DNA of 64,000 nucleotides from Neoscytalidium dimidiatum (lineage: Eukaryota > Ascomycota > Dothideomycetes > Botryosphaeriales > Botryosphaeriaceae), in NCBI GenBank assembly GCA_037367355.1, contig CM074699.1, positions 2,666,001 through 2,730,000 of the forward strand, read 5' to 3'. Of this stretch, positions 22,995 to 35,235 are shown piece after piece. The translations under genes were made by a program, and so were the position numbers. The stretch's first letter is position 1; the number at the start of each line of letters is the position of its first letter. The notes under the pieces were generated by a model. That model worked only from the letters and a program-made list of their open reading frames with translations, did no database searches and was not told the DNA's origin.

Positions 22995-24772
22995 AGGCCT
23001 CGAGGTGTCCAATGTGCGGCTCTTGCTTTACCTTTTCTCTGCTCCGCCTCCTTATCGAGAGAGGGCTTACCTCTTGGCTCTCTGCTTTGTTCGACTTCAA
23101 GCTCTTTTGAGCTCACCTGCCTACGGGCATTCGATGTGCGGTTCGACCACCGTTTTGCTTCATTCGGCAGACGAGACAAGACGACTCCAGTTTTATGCGT
23201 TCGGCATCATGTATAACAGCATTCGAGGATGATTAGCGAGTTTTGCTTTTACCTTAGGCTCTTTTTACGAAGCGAAAGAAGGGACTTTATCTGCGCTTCT
23301 ATCACATCACTTCTTCACTTCTTCCCGCAAGGTTAATATCGGCATTTCCACCAACCCTTGCTTTCAGGAAGAAGGGAAACAAAAAAAAAAAGCATTCTCG
23401 GGAACGGGGAACGGATTAGACAGGATGGACGGAAGAAATATTAGCGCGAGGGAAGGAGGCATGCGGGATTAAGGGTGGATTGATTGATTGCTCATGGATG
23501 ATATCCAGCTGTTCCTTTTTTCTCATTTTCGACATGCTTTTTCTGATTCTCTTTACCCTCTTGCGAATCAGCATCATCCGGCCTGCTGGAGGGCCAGTAT
23601 GGAGTCCTTTTCTTCATCTTCATTTTTCTCGTGTCTGGCCTTTTTTTTTCTTGGCTCGTGATCCTCGCGCGTGCTGTGTGCGCCTATGTTTGGGAAGGTG
23701 ATTCTCTGTTGCAGTCTGCATTTCTTTCGAATATCTGGGTCTTCCGTCTGCACTTGCGTAGGATGTGCGACTTTACTGTTTGTTTCTACTCCTTCCTCTT
23801 TTTCTTCCACTTTTCTTTTATACATCATTTATACTCGGAAGGCTAGTCGCTTGGTTGGCGGCATCCTTGTTCGTTTCTCGTTCCTGTAGTATATACCACG
23901 AGCATGGCGTGGTGAAATGGGAGAGGCGTTTTCCACAGGCGGGGAAGCACAAAAGAGCTTTGAATTACAGGATCATTTCCACATTCTCTATACTGTCTCC
24001 TCGTTCTCCCTTTTTGTGCTGATGTCGTGTTCGAAGCTCGTGCTGTCAGCTTCTCCTGGAAGTTGTTGGAGCGGCGTTCCGAGTTTTGCATGGCCCAAGA
24101 AACACTAAGCCGGAATGTAATGGCTTTTGCCAGGTGAAATAATGCTTCGCAACGGAGCTCCAGACGAACTCCTTCGCTCTGCGATAAAGTGCGAATCCTG
24201 ACTAGAGAAAGAAAAAGTATATAGGCAGAAAAGCCGTGTTGTCAACCATCACGTCAAGAGAGGAAGATTTTCTAGAGTATTTTCATTTCATCTGCCTGCC
24301 CCTCTCGCTCCGTTCAAGAAAGCCGAAGCCGCGAATCTCAGTACAGAGAGGGCTTCCGGCCGTTCTATCTGCGAGAATATCCACCCCTTCAAACAGGTTG
24401 AGAGCCAGGTTGAAAAATCCTCTTTCAGTCGCTGCCAGCATTTCTGACTCTCCCATGCCTTAAACTCCCCTTGAAGAAAAGGGCAAAATTTGAAAGTGAG
24501 GAAACACTTCCACAACTCCAGGCCGCGTCTTCTGATCATTCCAGTAGTAGCACCGCTTCGATTTCTTCTCAGGCATAGTCAAAGACCCAACCCCACGAAC
24601 AAATACTGTTCATCCATCATTCCTGCAAGCACTGCGGTCAAAAGTCCCGCATTTTCACCGATATCACATCAAGACACCAATAACGCCTCGATCCTCCCAG
24701 TGGTCGACCCGTCGCTTATCCATGCCAGAAAACCCAAGTGACAGAAAAACAAGAAACATATCTAGACCGTTT
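22995..24772. other. Convergent intergenic region, pyrimidine-rich
   Basis: About 1.8 kb between the converging PNUTS-like and RTF1 genes. Many T- and CT-rich runs and short A-runs (near 23,383) fit long 3' UTRs. No supported gene. Confidence 0.5.
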
Positions 24773-26484
24773 TCAGATCTCGATATCGATGCCCAAATCC
24801 ATGGATCCGATGAGCTCGTCGTCCATGGCTTTCTTCGTGAACGTCGGGATGCCCTTCCTCTCGGCCTTGGCCTTTTTCGGCTGCGGAGTGCCGCTCCTGC
24901 TGATGTCGCTGCCATCGAACAGCGCGTCTGCCTTCGCCTCCTCAGCGGCCTTCCGTGCGGCCTCCTCCTCCGCCTTGCGCTGACGAGCCCGCTCGGCCAT
25001 GGCGGCTTTGGCGGCGCGTTCGGCCTGGAGCGCCTGGCGGACCTGGCTGGCGTTGGTGGCGCGGATGCTGCGGTTGAGGGCCGAGAGCTTGTCGTACTTG
25101 ATCGACTGATTCGCCGGGATCTTGGGCTTCTCGGGGGCGTACTTGTTCTGGCGCCTGAGCTTCTCGGCGATCTCCTCTTCGCTCCAGCGGCGGTCGAGCA
25201 GCTCGTGGATGGCTTCTAGGTTCCTGTTCAGCTTGGCCTTGGAAGGCACTCGGACGCCCTCGCTCTCGCAAACGGCCTTCCACCGGCTGAATTCCGACTG
25301 TGGATCACGTCAGTACCAGGACGCGGAGAAAAAGTGAACAGATCTCACCTCGGTGAACTTCGAGTCAGAGCACATGATGAAGGGCCACTCCTTCTCAGCC
25401 TTGCCATGCGCTACAAGAACGTATAGATCGGTCTTGATAGGCTTGTTGTTCGATCCCTGCATCGTGTACGGTGCACCCTCCGTGAAGCCCTTGATCTGGC
25501 ACATCCGGTACACGCCCTGACCCGTGTTCTTGTCGAGACCGATGCTAACGCGGGTGAAGCAGCCGATGAGATAGTCCTCAAAGCCGGGATAGAAGCACAC
25601 TTTCGCGAAATTGCTCCGGCCGACTCGCACGCGCTCAAAGTCCTTGAGCTCCGGTGCAGGCTCGTCCTTCGCCGGCGGCTCGTCGGCGTACTCAACGTCA
25701 CTCTCGCCCTCGGCGTCAATATCCGATTGCATCCTGTCACTCGATTCAGAAGGAGAGCGACGACCGTGATCCCGACGATTGCGCTGATCCATCTTCCGCT
25801 GCCTATCTCGCGTGTAGGCCTCGAGCGCCGCCTTCTTGGTCGATGTAGACTTCCGGCCGCCATCATCCAGATCGGCTGTCGATGCCGTGCGCTTCTTCTG
25901 AGAGTTCTTTGACTGCATCAACCGCCTGAGGTTGAGGTCCTGGTTCCGGCGTTCAATTTCCTGAGCACGCTCGGCGAGGATGGACTCGCGCTCGACTTCC
26001 GACAGGCCCATGATCCGGTTCTTGTCTTCCCAAGAGATGAATTTACCCTCGATGGGGTAGGGGTTACTGTCCTCGTTGGCGTCCCCCACAGCAGCGTCGG
26101 AATCAGACTCTTCCATAGCACCAGAACCCAGGGAGTCGGGCGAAGCCGGGGGCGAAGAGCTACTGGCAGTCAGCGTCGAGTCTGACTGGCGTAGGTGAAT
26201 CGCAAGCGCGAGAAGAAAAAAATGGTCACCACTTACGCTTCACCCTCCTCCTCCGAGTCATCCTTCCTGCGGCGACCGCCAGCCTTGCGCGACTTCACCT
26301 TGCGACGCGGGGGTGAGGGTTCCGGCGAGCTGTGGCGGTCCGACGGCTGAGGCGAAGAGCGCGGAGTCGGCGAACGGCTCATCTGTGGGCTGTGCCTGGC
26401 GTCATCGTGATCCTGGTCGCTACCCACCTCGTCGCCGGCGAGGGCGAGCAGCTCAGCGTCGAGATCAAGACCGTCGTCAGACAT
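24773..26484 (-). CDS. RTF1: Rtf1, Paf1-complex subunit (Plus3 domain)
   Basis: Three exons: 26,484-26,237, 26,162-25,349 and 25,297-24,773; 528 aa. Introns are 74 and 51 bases. Exon 1 encodes an acidic/serine-proline N-terminus (MSDDGLDLDAELLALAGDE). The Plus3 domain (about residues 255-355) reads FERVRVGRSNFAKVCFYPGF followed by EDYLIGCFTRVSIGL, ending at the exon 2/3 junction. A conserved C-terminal helical region follows (NLEAIHELLDRRWSEEEIAE). Rtf1 links the Paf1 complex to Spt5 on elongating RNA polymerase II and stimulates H2B ubiquitination. For the first intron a nearer AG would introduce a stop, so the second AG (CTGCCAG) was chosen. Confidence 0.95.
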
Positions 26485-27078
26485 GATGTAGGTGAGGTGG
26501 ATGAGGGGAGATTTCTGGCGATGAGAAGGATGGACTGAACGGATTTCAGCGATGAAAGGCGCGTCGGGAGCGTGACGGCGTGAGCAGAGCCTCTTTCAAA
26601 GCTCAGGAGTCGTGGAGCCGGGCGGCGTGGTGCTGGCGGGGCGCGCAACGATCTGGCCAGAGACGATTCGAAGGGCTGCGACGATGGAGAGGGGTATATT
26701 GGGATGAAGACGGCGATGGGAGGTGGGCTTGAGCGGATGACGAGCGCGCGGCGGCAGCGCCTGAGAGGTCGAGGGAGGGCGAAGATGGGAGAGTTGTGGA
26801 CGCGGAGCACCGCCAAAGTTGGGCCCTGCACTTGAACCCGCAAGCCACGCGGCAACGATTTTTCGGAGCAGCCCACACTAGCGAAAGAACGCCGCGGATC
26901 CCTGCTCGCCGCGCCACTGCCACGGTCGATCGCGGCGCGAAGTCGGCCGCGCGCGCCTAGTCCATTTCCCTTCCGATGTCGTCAAAGATGTCTCTCCCGT
27001 GTCGCCGCAGCTGCCGACACGCTCTCTTCTTACTGCGCCTTTTCCTTCTCTTCCATCCAAGTGTATCATAGTCTCGCC
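26485..27078. promoter_or_regulatory. Bidirectional promoter RTF1 / COQ7
   Basis: About 590 bases separate two divergent start codons, so both promoters must lie here. No specific factor site is claimed. Confidence 0.6.
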
Positions 27079-27913
27079 ATGTTAGTCGCATTTCCTCCCC
27101 GCGCCGCTGTCGCAGCCCGCACGCTGCGCCCACAATTTTTTTCAGCTTCCAGATACATCGCGCCAAGTGTCATACGACCAAGAAAAGATAGAAGATGTGC
27201 CTCTTCCGCTGCCAGCGCTACTGCTCCCGCCGATAATGAAGCCATCCTCTCAACGTCGCACGCCAATGGCGAGCCGCGCACGCCGCTGAGCGAGGAGCAG
27301 AAAGAGTTTCTAGACAGCGCCGTATGTCGTTTCAGTACGCCGTTTCGAAACACCATAGCCGGGCTGACAATCACTGCAGCTGCGCGTGAACCAAGCCGGC
27401 GAGCTTGCCGCTGTCCTGATATACCTCTCTCAAACCCCGCCTATTATCAAGCAACATCCCAAGCTGCGCCCGTTGATGAAGCACATGCTTGAGCAAGAGG
27501 AAGGTCACTTCCACAAGTTCAACCACCTCATCGCAAAACACCGCATCAGACCCACCGCCATGTACCCGGTATGGAAAGCAGCGGCCACAGTGTTGGGCTG
27601 GGGAACGGGCATCATGGGCCGTGAGGCCGCAATGGCTTGCACCGAGGCTGTCGAGACGGAAATTGGCACCCACTACAACGAGCAGGTTGCGAAGCTGATT
27701 GAGTGGGAGAAGGACTTGAAGGCAAGAGGCGAACAGCTCAGTCCGGACCTGCAAGTACTGCTACAGGACTTGCGCCGCATTCGTGATGAAGAGCTCGAAC
27801 ATCTGGACCACGCCGTAGAGAATGATGCTAAGGAGGCACGGCCATATGAGGTCTTAACAAATGTCATCCGCGGAGGATGCAGGGCTGCCATCTGGATAAC
27901 AGAGCGGGTCTAA
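27079..27913 (+). CDS. COQ7: Coq7/Cat5 diiron hydroxylase of ubiquinone synthesis
   Basis: Exons 27,079-27,321 and 27,380-27,913 with a 58-base intron (GTATGT...CACTGCAG); 258 aa. The ATG opens a basic presequence (MLVAFPPRAAVAARTLRPQF) typical of mitochondrial import; an upstream in-frame GTG is not used. The mature part carries the repeated E/ExxH iron ligands: NQAGELAAVLIYL, EEGHFHKF, ACTEAVETEIGTHYNEQ and RDEELEHLDHAVE. Coq7 hydroxylates demethoxyubiquinone on the matrix face of the inner membrane in the CoQ synthome. The protein is complete and all ligand motifs are present. Confidence 0.96.
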
Positions 27914-28838
27914 TATTTGCAGTTGACCAATTCTGTAGCGTGTATCCGACTTTGTGTACTACTACTGTAAGATTCGTTGACGATCCGAAAGAGGGATGGG
28001 TAGAATGATCCGGTAGTATCCCGCTCTACTCTATTGAAACTTTCGTGTGCAATACATCAATATAGGATTGTTGCTCAAAAATAAACGCCATAAATGACCT
28101 TTGCGCGAGTGCTTGTTCATGGGCACAGGGAAATCATCTTCAGTAATGACGAGAGTCACAAATACGGACCATTATAAATATTCTCGTCAGTGCGATTGGA
28201 AAAGTGTCATGAGGCAGTAATGCTGCGATGATTACCTGCGGTAACTTAGAATGCTCATGTCGAGACTGCTGCTCTGCCTCTTTGGCATAAAGAACCAAGA
28301 AGGTGCTGTAACATTGCGAAAGCCAGTCCCGGGGTTGAACCTGTTTACGCCCATGGTGGCAGCCTAGAACTCTTGCACCCAATTTTTACTTGAAGAACAC
28401 TTGGATAGACCTCTCGTGGACATTTATACATTATATCGTGAGCCTTCAGTAAGTCTCATGTCAGAATACTATCTAGGAAGAAGGCCCGTCGTAACAATAG
28501 TAGCAGTTGTATCAGAGAGGCCCAATGTGCCTTGACCTCACTTTCGTTCGCTCACAATAGAGACTCAAATGTACGCGCAACAATAGCTACCCAAACATGA
28601 CAATACCCAAATAACAACAATAGCTATTGACATATCACAGATGGACTACAAAATTCCACGCCCGGTTCCGCTTCTCTTCCTTCCTGCGAACTCCCGAACA
28701 TCCAACTCTTCCATCTTTGATACCTCTACTGTATCCTGCTCCTGGCTTCCAGTTTCTAGCAATCAACAATCAGCCTCAAATCTGTATCTATACAGTCCTA
28801 AGCTAACGCAAAGCCGCATCCCCCAACGAGTCGCAACC
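27914..28838. other. Intergenic, no gene seen
   Basis: Holds the COQ7 3' UTR and the promoter of the next plus-strand gene. A minus frame at 28,140-28,382 has no family resemblance. Confidence 0.5.
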
Positions 28839-30276
28839 ATGCCTTCTCTTCGCCTCAATCTCACCACCCCCCAGTCGATTATCGATGACGCCCGCATCAT
28901 CGCACTGAAGGAGAATACCTCTTTCTCATGGGCTAAGATCGCGGAGAGCTTCCCTGGCAAGACCAAGGGAAGCATTCAGGTCCGCTACGCTCGAACATTG
29001 TCTAAGGGTAATGCTCCTTGGTTAACCTTCGCATTGTCTCATGCCAATTATTGGCTGTCTTTATCATTCTACTTCACGCCAGTATAATGAGCGCACGCTG
29101 ACCGTTCAAATAGATACTTCTGCTCGTCGCTCCGCTCTCGCTGCCAGTCGTGCCCACGGAATCACTGCCATCACTGCCGTCAACGCTACCACCAACGCTA
29201 CTGTAAACACCAACGTTTCAGGCCCGTCCTCTGGTGCCTCTGGCCCGGCTCATTCTGCTGTTCCCGCTCCCACTGCTACTACTACCGGCACTCAACCCAC
29301 TGTTGCCCCTGTCGCTGCTGCTCCCGCTCCGCCGTCCGCTCCCATCTCTGTTCCGTCCTCGTCCTCTTCGCCCTCTGTGGCTCCTGTCCGCGCTCCGGCC
29401 GCTGGCGGCCAGAAGCGTAAGCGCGCTGCTTCCACCATCTCGATCAGCAGCACGAGCAGCACCACCACGAGCAGCAGCAGCAGCGAGGAGGACGTTACTA
29501 ACAACAACACCACTTCGACCTCCCGCGCCCCGGCGCCCGCTCACACTCCTGCCCCCAAGAGGCCAAAGACGACTAGCAGCACCACTGCTCCCACCACCAC
29601 CACCACCACCACCACCAATGCCTCTTCCTCCAAAGTCCCTGCCCCCGCGCCCAAGAGGGCCAAGACGACCCGCAGCAAGACGGCCACCGCCGCTAGCCCC
29701 TCCGCACCAGTCACCTCCCCGGCCAAGGACTCACCTTCCAACGCTCCCGCTCCTGCTCCCAAGCGCGCCCTCAAAAGGGCCCGCAGCACGGCCGCCGGCC
29801 CCTCCGCACCCACCACCAACACCACCATCGTCATCGACGATGACGACGACGCTCCCGCTCCCGCGCCCAAGCGCGCCAGGACCGCCCGCAGCAAGACGAC
29901 CGCCGCTGCCGCCGCCGCCACCGCCGCCGCCGCCACTGCCGAGCCCGCTGCCGCTCCCGCGCCCAAGAAGGCGAAGACCAAGACCACGCGCTCGGAGAAG
30001 ACGCCCGCTCCGGCCCGTGCTGCCTCCTCCGCCGCCGCCCCCGCCGCCGTCCGCCCCGGCGGCCGTCTGACGCGCGGCGCCGCGCGCGCGACCGGCGAGA
30101 CGCTGCAGCCGGGCCAGGTGGTGCACGAGGGCGGCGGCATCTGGATCCCGGCGCGCGACGGGCGCACGAGGCGCTGGCTGAGCACCGCGTTCTTCAGCAA
30201 CTACTACGGCCCGTACGAGAGCGACGACTGGGGCGCGGCGAGGTGGGAGGGGTTCACGGGGAGGTACTTGAGGTGA
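28839..30276 (+). CDS. SANT/Myb-like protein with histone H1-like basic repeats
   Basis: Exons 28,839-29,007 and 29,114-30,276 with a 106-base intron (GTAATG...CAAATAG); 443 aa. The first AG after the donor would create a stop and was rejected. The N-terminus (about residues 1-56) is a short helical DNA-binding-like module: DDARIIALKENTSFSWAKIA then ESFPGKTKGSIQVRYARTL. This resembles fungal Myb-like domains. The long middle is Ala/Pro/Ser/Thr-rich with several copies of an APAPKRAKTTRSKT-type unit, like a histone H1 tail. The C-terminus is ordered-looking: GGGIWIPARDGRTRRWLSTA and WGAARWEGFTGRYLR. Probably nuclear; function not known. Confidence 0.8.
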
Positions 30277-31027
30277 TCGGGGGCCTCGTTGGAAGTGTTT
30301 CGGGGGGAGAGAGAGAAGGGGGGTCTGGGGGTTGAACTGGTTTTGCTTGCTTATTCGGGGGAGATAATGGAGGGTAATTCCGGATCGGGAAGGTGGTGAT
30401 GGTATGGGTGGAGTTGTGGGTTTCGGTTGACGCGGGCTGACTCTGACAGCGCATCAGCGGCGGTGCTAAAAGTTTTGCTTTCTTGGGTTTTGATGGTTGC
30501 ACGGCGATACTACGCGATGAGAGAAAGCTGGTCTTTCTTCGTTTTCTTTGAGCTAAAAGTGCTTTACGTAGATTTAGTGGTCAGCAGGTTCGCAGCGTAG
30601 GGTCGGCTTCATAAACGATGCGACGAGATGATAGTGCGAGCATAGGATAGAGAAGCTGCTGTTCTGACATTGAAAGTCTATGATATTCAAAGTTCCAGAA
30701 ACGTGCGATAGCTTGCCTAGCTCGAAATATGCGTTCGAGGTTATCGGTAGAATATGGTTGGAAGTGATGGTATCTCACAACTCGGATGATGTTGTTTTCT
30801 ACTGCATGGGTAAACGTCGGCGAACCTTGGGTGCACACACACGGACTTAAGCGGGGATTGACGCGACGCGACGCGATTTCGCGTGTCGCGCGTCCAGGAC
30901 CTGCACTCTCCAACATCAACATCCCGACACCTGCTGTATACCCCCAAAATGGCCTTTTAATCCCGAACTCCGCCTATCCGTATTGCTCTATCGACGGAAC
31001 ACATTCCCACATTATTAACCCGTTGAA
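30277..31027. other. MRC1 upstream region
   Basis: Spacer between two plus-strand genes. A minus frame at 30,581-30,922 is not supported. The MCB-like cluster is listed separately. Confidence 0.5.
30861..30893. promoter_or_regulatory. Cluster of ACGCG (MCB-core) elements upstream of MRC1
   Basis: Three tandem ACGCG at 30,861, 30,866 and 30,871, and two CGCGT (same core, other strand) at 30,880 and 30,889, lie in 33 bases. They sit about 135-167 bases before the MRC1 ATG. ACGCG is the core of the MluI cell-cycle box bound by MBF (Mbp1/Swi6 type) at G1/S genes. Presence is seen directly; regulation by MBF is inferred. Confidence 0.65.
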
Positions 31028-34000
31028 ATGTCTTCTACACCTTCTACACCGGCGCGCTCCAGTCGCACCTCCTCCGCCGCGTCTTCGCCCGCCATGCGCG
31101 CCTCAAATTCCCCGATAGAGCTTACTCCGCGCAGCAAAGTGAGAGCTATGCTTGCGGAAGCCGGCATGAGTGACGATTCCGAAGACGAACTCTCCGCAGA
31201 ACCCTCGAATGATGCATCGAAGCCCACAGAACCTACATCAAAGCCAGCTCCCACCGCCCAGAAACCCGTTTCCGTTGATGTCCCCTCGGAATCAGATGAA
31301 GAAGATGTCGTCCCCGTCAAAAGACCTGCCGGAAGAATGGCAGCACGCATGCTTGCACAGGAGCAGCCCGCACAAAGTGGAAGTGGAAGTGGCGATGAGG
31401 ATGGCAACGCGTATCAGAGGGTCAGAAAGATGCTGCTGTCTGCCAAGGACAAGCAGAAGGACTCTGCAACTAGATCGAGTCCTGCAGGAGATGCCGATTC
31501 CAGCTCTGGTGAAGACATGCCCTTCAACCGTAAGCCAGCAAGCACACGGAGGCTAGCCCGGAAAACTCCTGAGTTTCCAACGTCCACGATGCCTGCTTCG
31601 AGAGCCAGCTCGCCTGGCCTCTTCATGTCTCCCTCGAAGCCCTCTCCAGCCAAGTCGATTTCTGCCGCCAGTGGTGGATCTAATTCCGATTCCGATTCCG
31701 ATTTGTCGGATTTCCAGCCGAAATCGCGCTTGGAGGAGCTGGTCGCAAAAAAGCGGGCTGAGCGCAAGGCAAAGGAGGCTGCTGAGAAAAGGGAGCGTGA
31801 AGAAAACCGCCGCAAGGCAAAGGCTGCCGCGAGGAAATCTCAGCAGATCGAAGAGGAACTTGATGGCTCCGAGACCGACAGTAACGATGAGGAAGGCGTG
31901 GCTGAGAAGTTGACCCAACAATCTCGACCGACTCGCAGAGCTGGCAAGAAAGCTATGGAGGAAATGAACCGCGAGACGCAGCGGATTGCTAGAAATATGC
32001 AGTTAGCCCATCAAGCGAAGACGAAAAAGAAGTATACGACCCAGGATCTTTTCAAAAGGTTCGGTTTCGGCCAGCCCAAGGATTTCACAAAAGAAAATGC
32101 CACATCACTGGCGTCTTCTGATGTCGAGCGTAATGAGAAGGAAACGCCGCCTACAAGTCCTCCCAGCGTGGACGAGAACACTAAGAATCCGGACCAGCAG
32201 CAGGGCGTGGACTGTAACGGATTTCCTGTCGATACTGTCGTTGACATTGGCCAAGACCGTGACGGAGACATCGATCTTCCTGATTCGAAGGATGTACTTT
32301 CTCAGCCAAAGATCGACAAGGGCAAACGTCGCGCCGTATCACCGTCAACACACGCTGCTCAGAAACCCGCTTCTACCAAAGTGTCCGCTCCCGCGCCTAT
32401 ACCAGCAAAGAAGACTCGTACTTTTCGCGTTGTATTGCCTGAGAGGCCAGCCGGCAACGCTTCTGACTCCGATGATGATCTCGAAATCGTTCGCGATACG
32501 CCTTTCTCCGTTTTCAACAATCTTCCAGCACGCAAAGCACAAGAGCCGACCCATCTTCTCAAGCTTCGCCATCTCGCGCATTTAACTTCGCCCAGCAAGA
32601 CCCGCCAGGCCGGCAAAAACTCCATGAACCCTGTCGAGCTGCAAGCAGTACTCCAGCGCCGAGCTCGCGAGCAAGCTAGAGCGGAGAAGGAGGAGAAGAT
32701 TGCGGAGCTGCGTGCAAAGGGTATTTTCGTTCAGACCGAAGAAGAGCGTGAGAGGGACCAACTTGAGCTCGAGAATCTTCTTGAGAAGGCAAGGAAGGAA
32801 GCTGAGGAACTTGCAAAGAAGGAGAAGAGCGAGGCGAGGAAAAACAGAGAAGAGGGAGGGGACGCTGATCTTCCGGACAGTGAGGATGACGAGAGCTACG
32901 TTGAAGGCGGGTCCAACGATGAGGGAGCAGACGATGAAGACATTGAGCTCTCGGGTAGCGAAGACGAAGATGAGGAAGAAGAGAACGACGGGGACGGTCT
33001 GCTCGACAACGAAGCTGGTGTGGATGAAGACGAGGACATGGAGGATGAGGAGGATGCTGAGACTGAACCTCAATCACAGCCCGCGGCAGATGACGCGGAA
33101 TCTGAACAGGACGACGACGCCACACCAGCACGTCGCACCGCCGCTGCACGAAACCGCAAGCGCGTGGTGGACGACGAGGATGAGGAGGATACCGAGCCCA
33201 AGGCAGCTGAGGCCCAGGCGCAGCCAGAGCCGACACAGGACGAGACGATGGCCGCTTTTGGTTTCGTGAACAACGCAGCACCCGTGGGTCTCAGCCAGAT
33301 GTTCGCCGGTACGATGGCAGATATGGATTCTCAGGCAGAAGTACCAGCTGGTGCCGATTCCCAACAAGATTCTCTCGACTTCCTGCGCAACATACCGATT
33401 TCCACGATCCCAGAATTCGATATCAACATCCCTGAAGGCACGCAGAACTCGCTCGTGCGTGATAGCCAGCCGCCTGCATCGCAACAAGACAACGAGAACA
33501 ACGAAATCAACATTGGTATCTCTCATTTCCCTTCGCAACCTGACTTCCCCGATACCCAGATGTCCGACATCCCCGATCCTACGCAAGATGGCGGTTTCGC
33601 TGTTTCGCGTACCCCTGGACGTTTTAGCCGAACGCCAGCGCCTTCTTCAGGCACCCAGCGAACTGTTGATACCGTCATCGTCGACGCTGAAGGACCTGAG
33701 TCGCCGCTCGTTCAGCGCAAGAAGGGTCGTCTGCAACGTCGTCGAGAAATTATTGCTATGGCGCTCTCAGATGTTGACGAGGACATGCAGTCAAAGAACG
33801 GGGACGCTGCATCAGAGGCGGATGCTTCCGATGAGGAGTTCGAGATTTCTGCCAACGCTTTCGACGCTCTGCGAAAGGGCGCGAAGAAAGCGAAAAAGGT
33901 TGAGGCGTTCGACAAGAAGAAAAGCGCAGCGAAGGAGATGGTCGAGGAGCAGGCTGAGGAATCCGAGGATGAGTACGCTGGTCTTGGTGGTGCTAGCGAC

Positions 34001-35235
34001 GATGAGAGTGGAGGAGAGATGGACGAGGAGCTGAAGGAGATGATTGATGAGTCGAAGGTTAAGGTCAATGAGCGGGAGATTGCGGCCTTCTACGCGTGAG
34101 TAGACTCCAACGATTCTCGAGTAAAGTACCCGAGATGCTGACTATTGAGCAGGGACAAGGAGCGCGTGGAAGACGAGAAGCGCATCGACAAGCTCTACAA
34201 GGATATCACAAACGGTAACCTGCGTCGTAGGCGTGGCGGCGACTTCGACACTCTCGACGACTCAGACGATGAGGCGGTAGAGAGGAGAGCCAGGAAGCAA
34301 CGCGAGTTCGCACGCATGCGCAAGGCACTCCTCGAGGATGAGAAGATCGGCAAGATCGCCGAGAACCCGAAGAAGCTAGCCTTCCTGCGTGCGATCGAGG
34401 ACCACGACGACGATGAGGACTTCGACTTCCTCGAGTACAAGGACTCCAATGCGCCTGAGGAGTCACAGTCCCAATCCATCCCCGACTCGCAAGAAGCGCA
34501 ACAAACAATTTCAAACGAAGACGCCCTCCCGCCCGACCCAACAACGACAACAACAACCCTCTCAAGCGCAAAGCCCCTTTCCCAGTGCCCAACGACGAAA
34601 ACCGACCCCCAGCCCGCCAGCGCCGCACCGCTCCCGCACCACACCGCAAACCCACCACCCTCGCCGAGATCCGCGAGTCCGTTTCCTTCCTCATCGACGA
34701 GCCGCTCGTCCGCGAAACGCAGTTCTCCGCCTCAGAGGACGAGGACGAAGACGCAGACGAGGACGGGCAATCGACCACCGCCGCTGCCCGCGCTTCTTTC
34801 ACCCAGCGCCGCACCCACACCGTCATCGTCGACCGCCTCACCCTGTCCCGCGAGAATAGCGCGGCGTCGGCGTCGTCGGACGTCCCGGGCAGACAGCCCC
34901 TCGCTTTCGCGACGGGCGTGGGGATGGCGGCGAGTGGGTTCAGGGTGCCGACGCTACTCAAGCGGGCAACGACGGGGTTGAGCGCGGCGAGCACGTCGAG
35001 TAGTACTAGCGGTGGGGTGGGTAGTAGCAGTGGTGGTGCGAATGCGGGCGCGGAGGGCCCGAGGAGGGGCGGGAGCAAGAAGAGTAATATTCATTATCAG
35101 GCGCGCGAGGCGGAGCGCAGGAGGGTCGTGCAGGCGGCGGAGATGAGGAGGGAGGAGGGATTGCGGAAGAAGGTGGTTGTTGGGAGGGGGAGGAGCGTGT
35201 TGGGCGTTTTGAAGGGCGGTGGCGGGTTTGAGTAA
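31028..35235 (+). CDS. MRC1: Mrc1 (claspin-type) replication checkpoint mediator
   Basis: Exon 1 is 31,028-34,095 and exon 2 begins at 34,153 after a 57-base intron (GTGAGT...GAGCAG). The joined sequence AAFYADKERVEDEKRIDKLY opens the Mrc1-like domain, continuing KLYKDITNGNLRRRRGGDFD and KIGKIAENPKKLAFLRAIED. The protein is highly acidic with many SQ/TQ sites, as expected of a Mec1/ATR target riding with the replisome. The frame then changes: ESQSQSIPDSQEAQQ lies in one frame and NNPLKRKAPF...LAEIRESVSFLIDEP in another. An intron at 34,435-34,493 (GTACAA...CGCAAG, 59 bases) restores the frame and gives 1,363 aa with the ending LGVLKGGGGFE. A true frameshift or sequencing error is the alternative. 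Confidence 0.9.

Noticed and set aside
29234..30070. Proline-rich frame overlapping the Myb-like gene
   Set aside because: Alternate-frame reading of the Ala/Pro-coding repeats; composition artefact.
30581..30922. 113-codon minus-strand frame between the Myb-like gene and MRC1
   Set aside because: No family resemblance, overlaps the MRC1 promoter, and frame length is compatible with chance.
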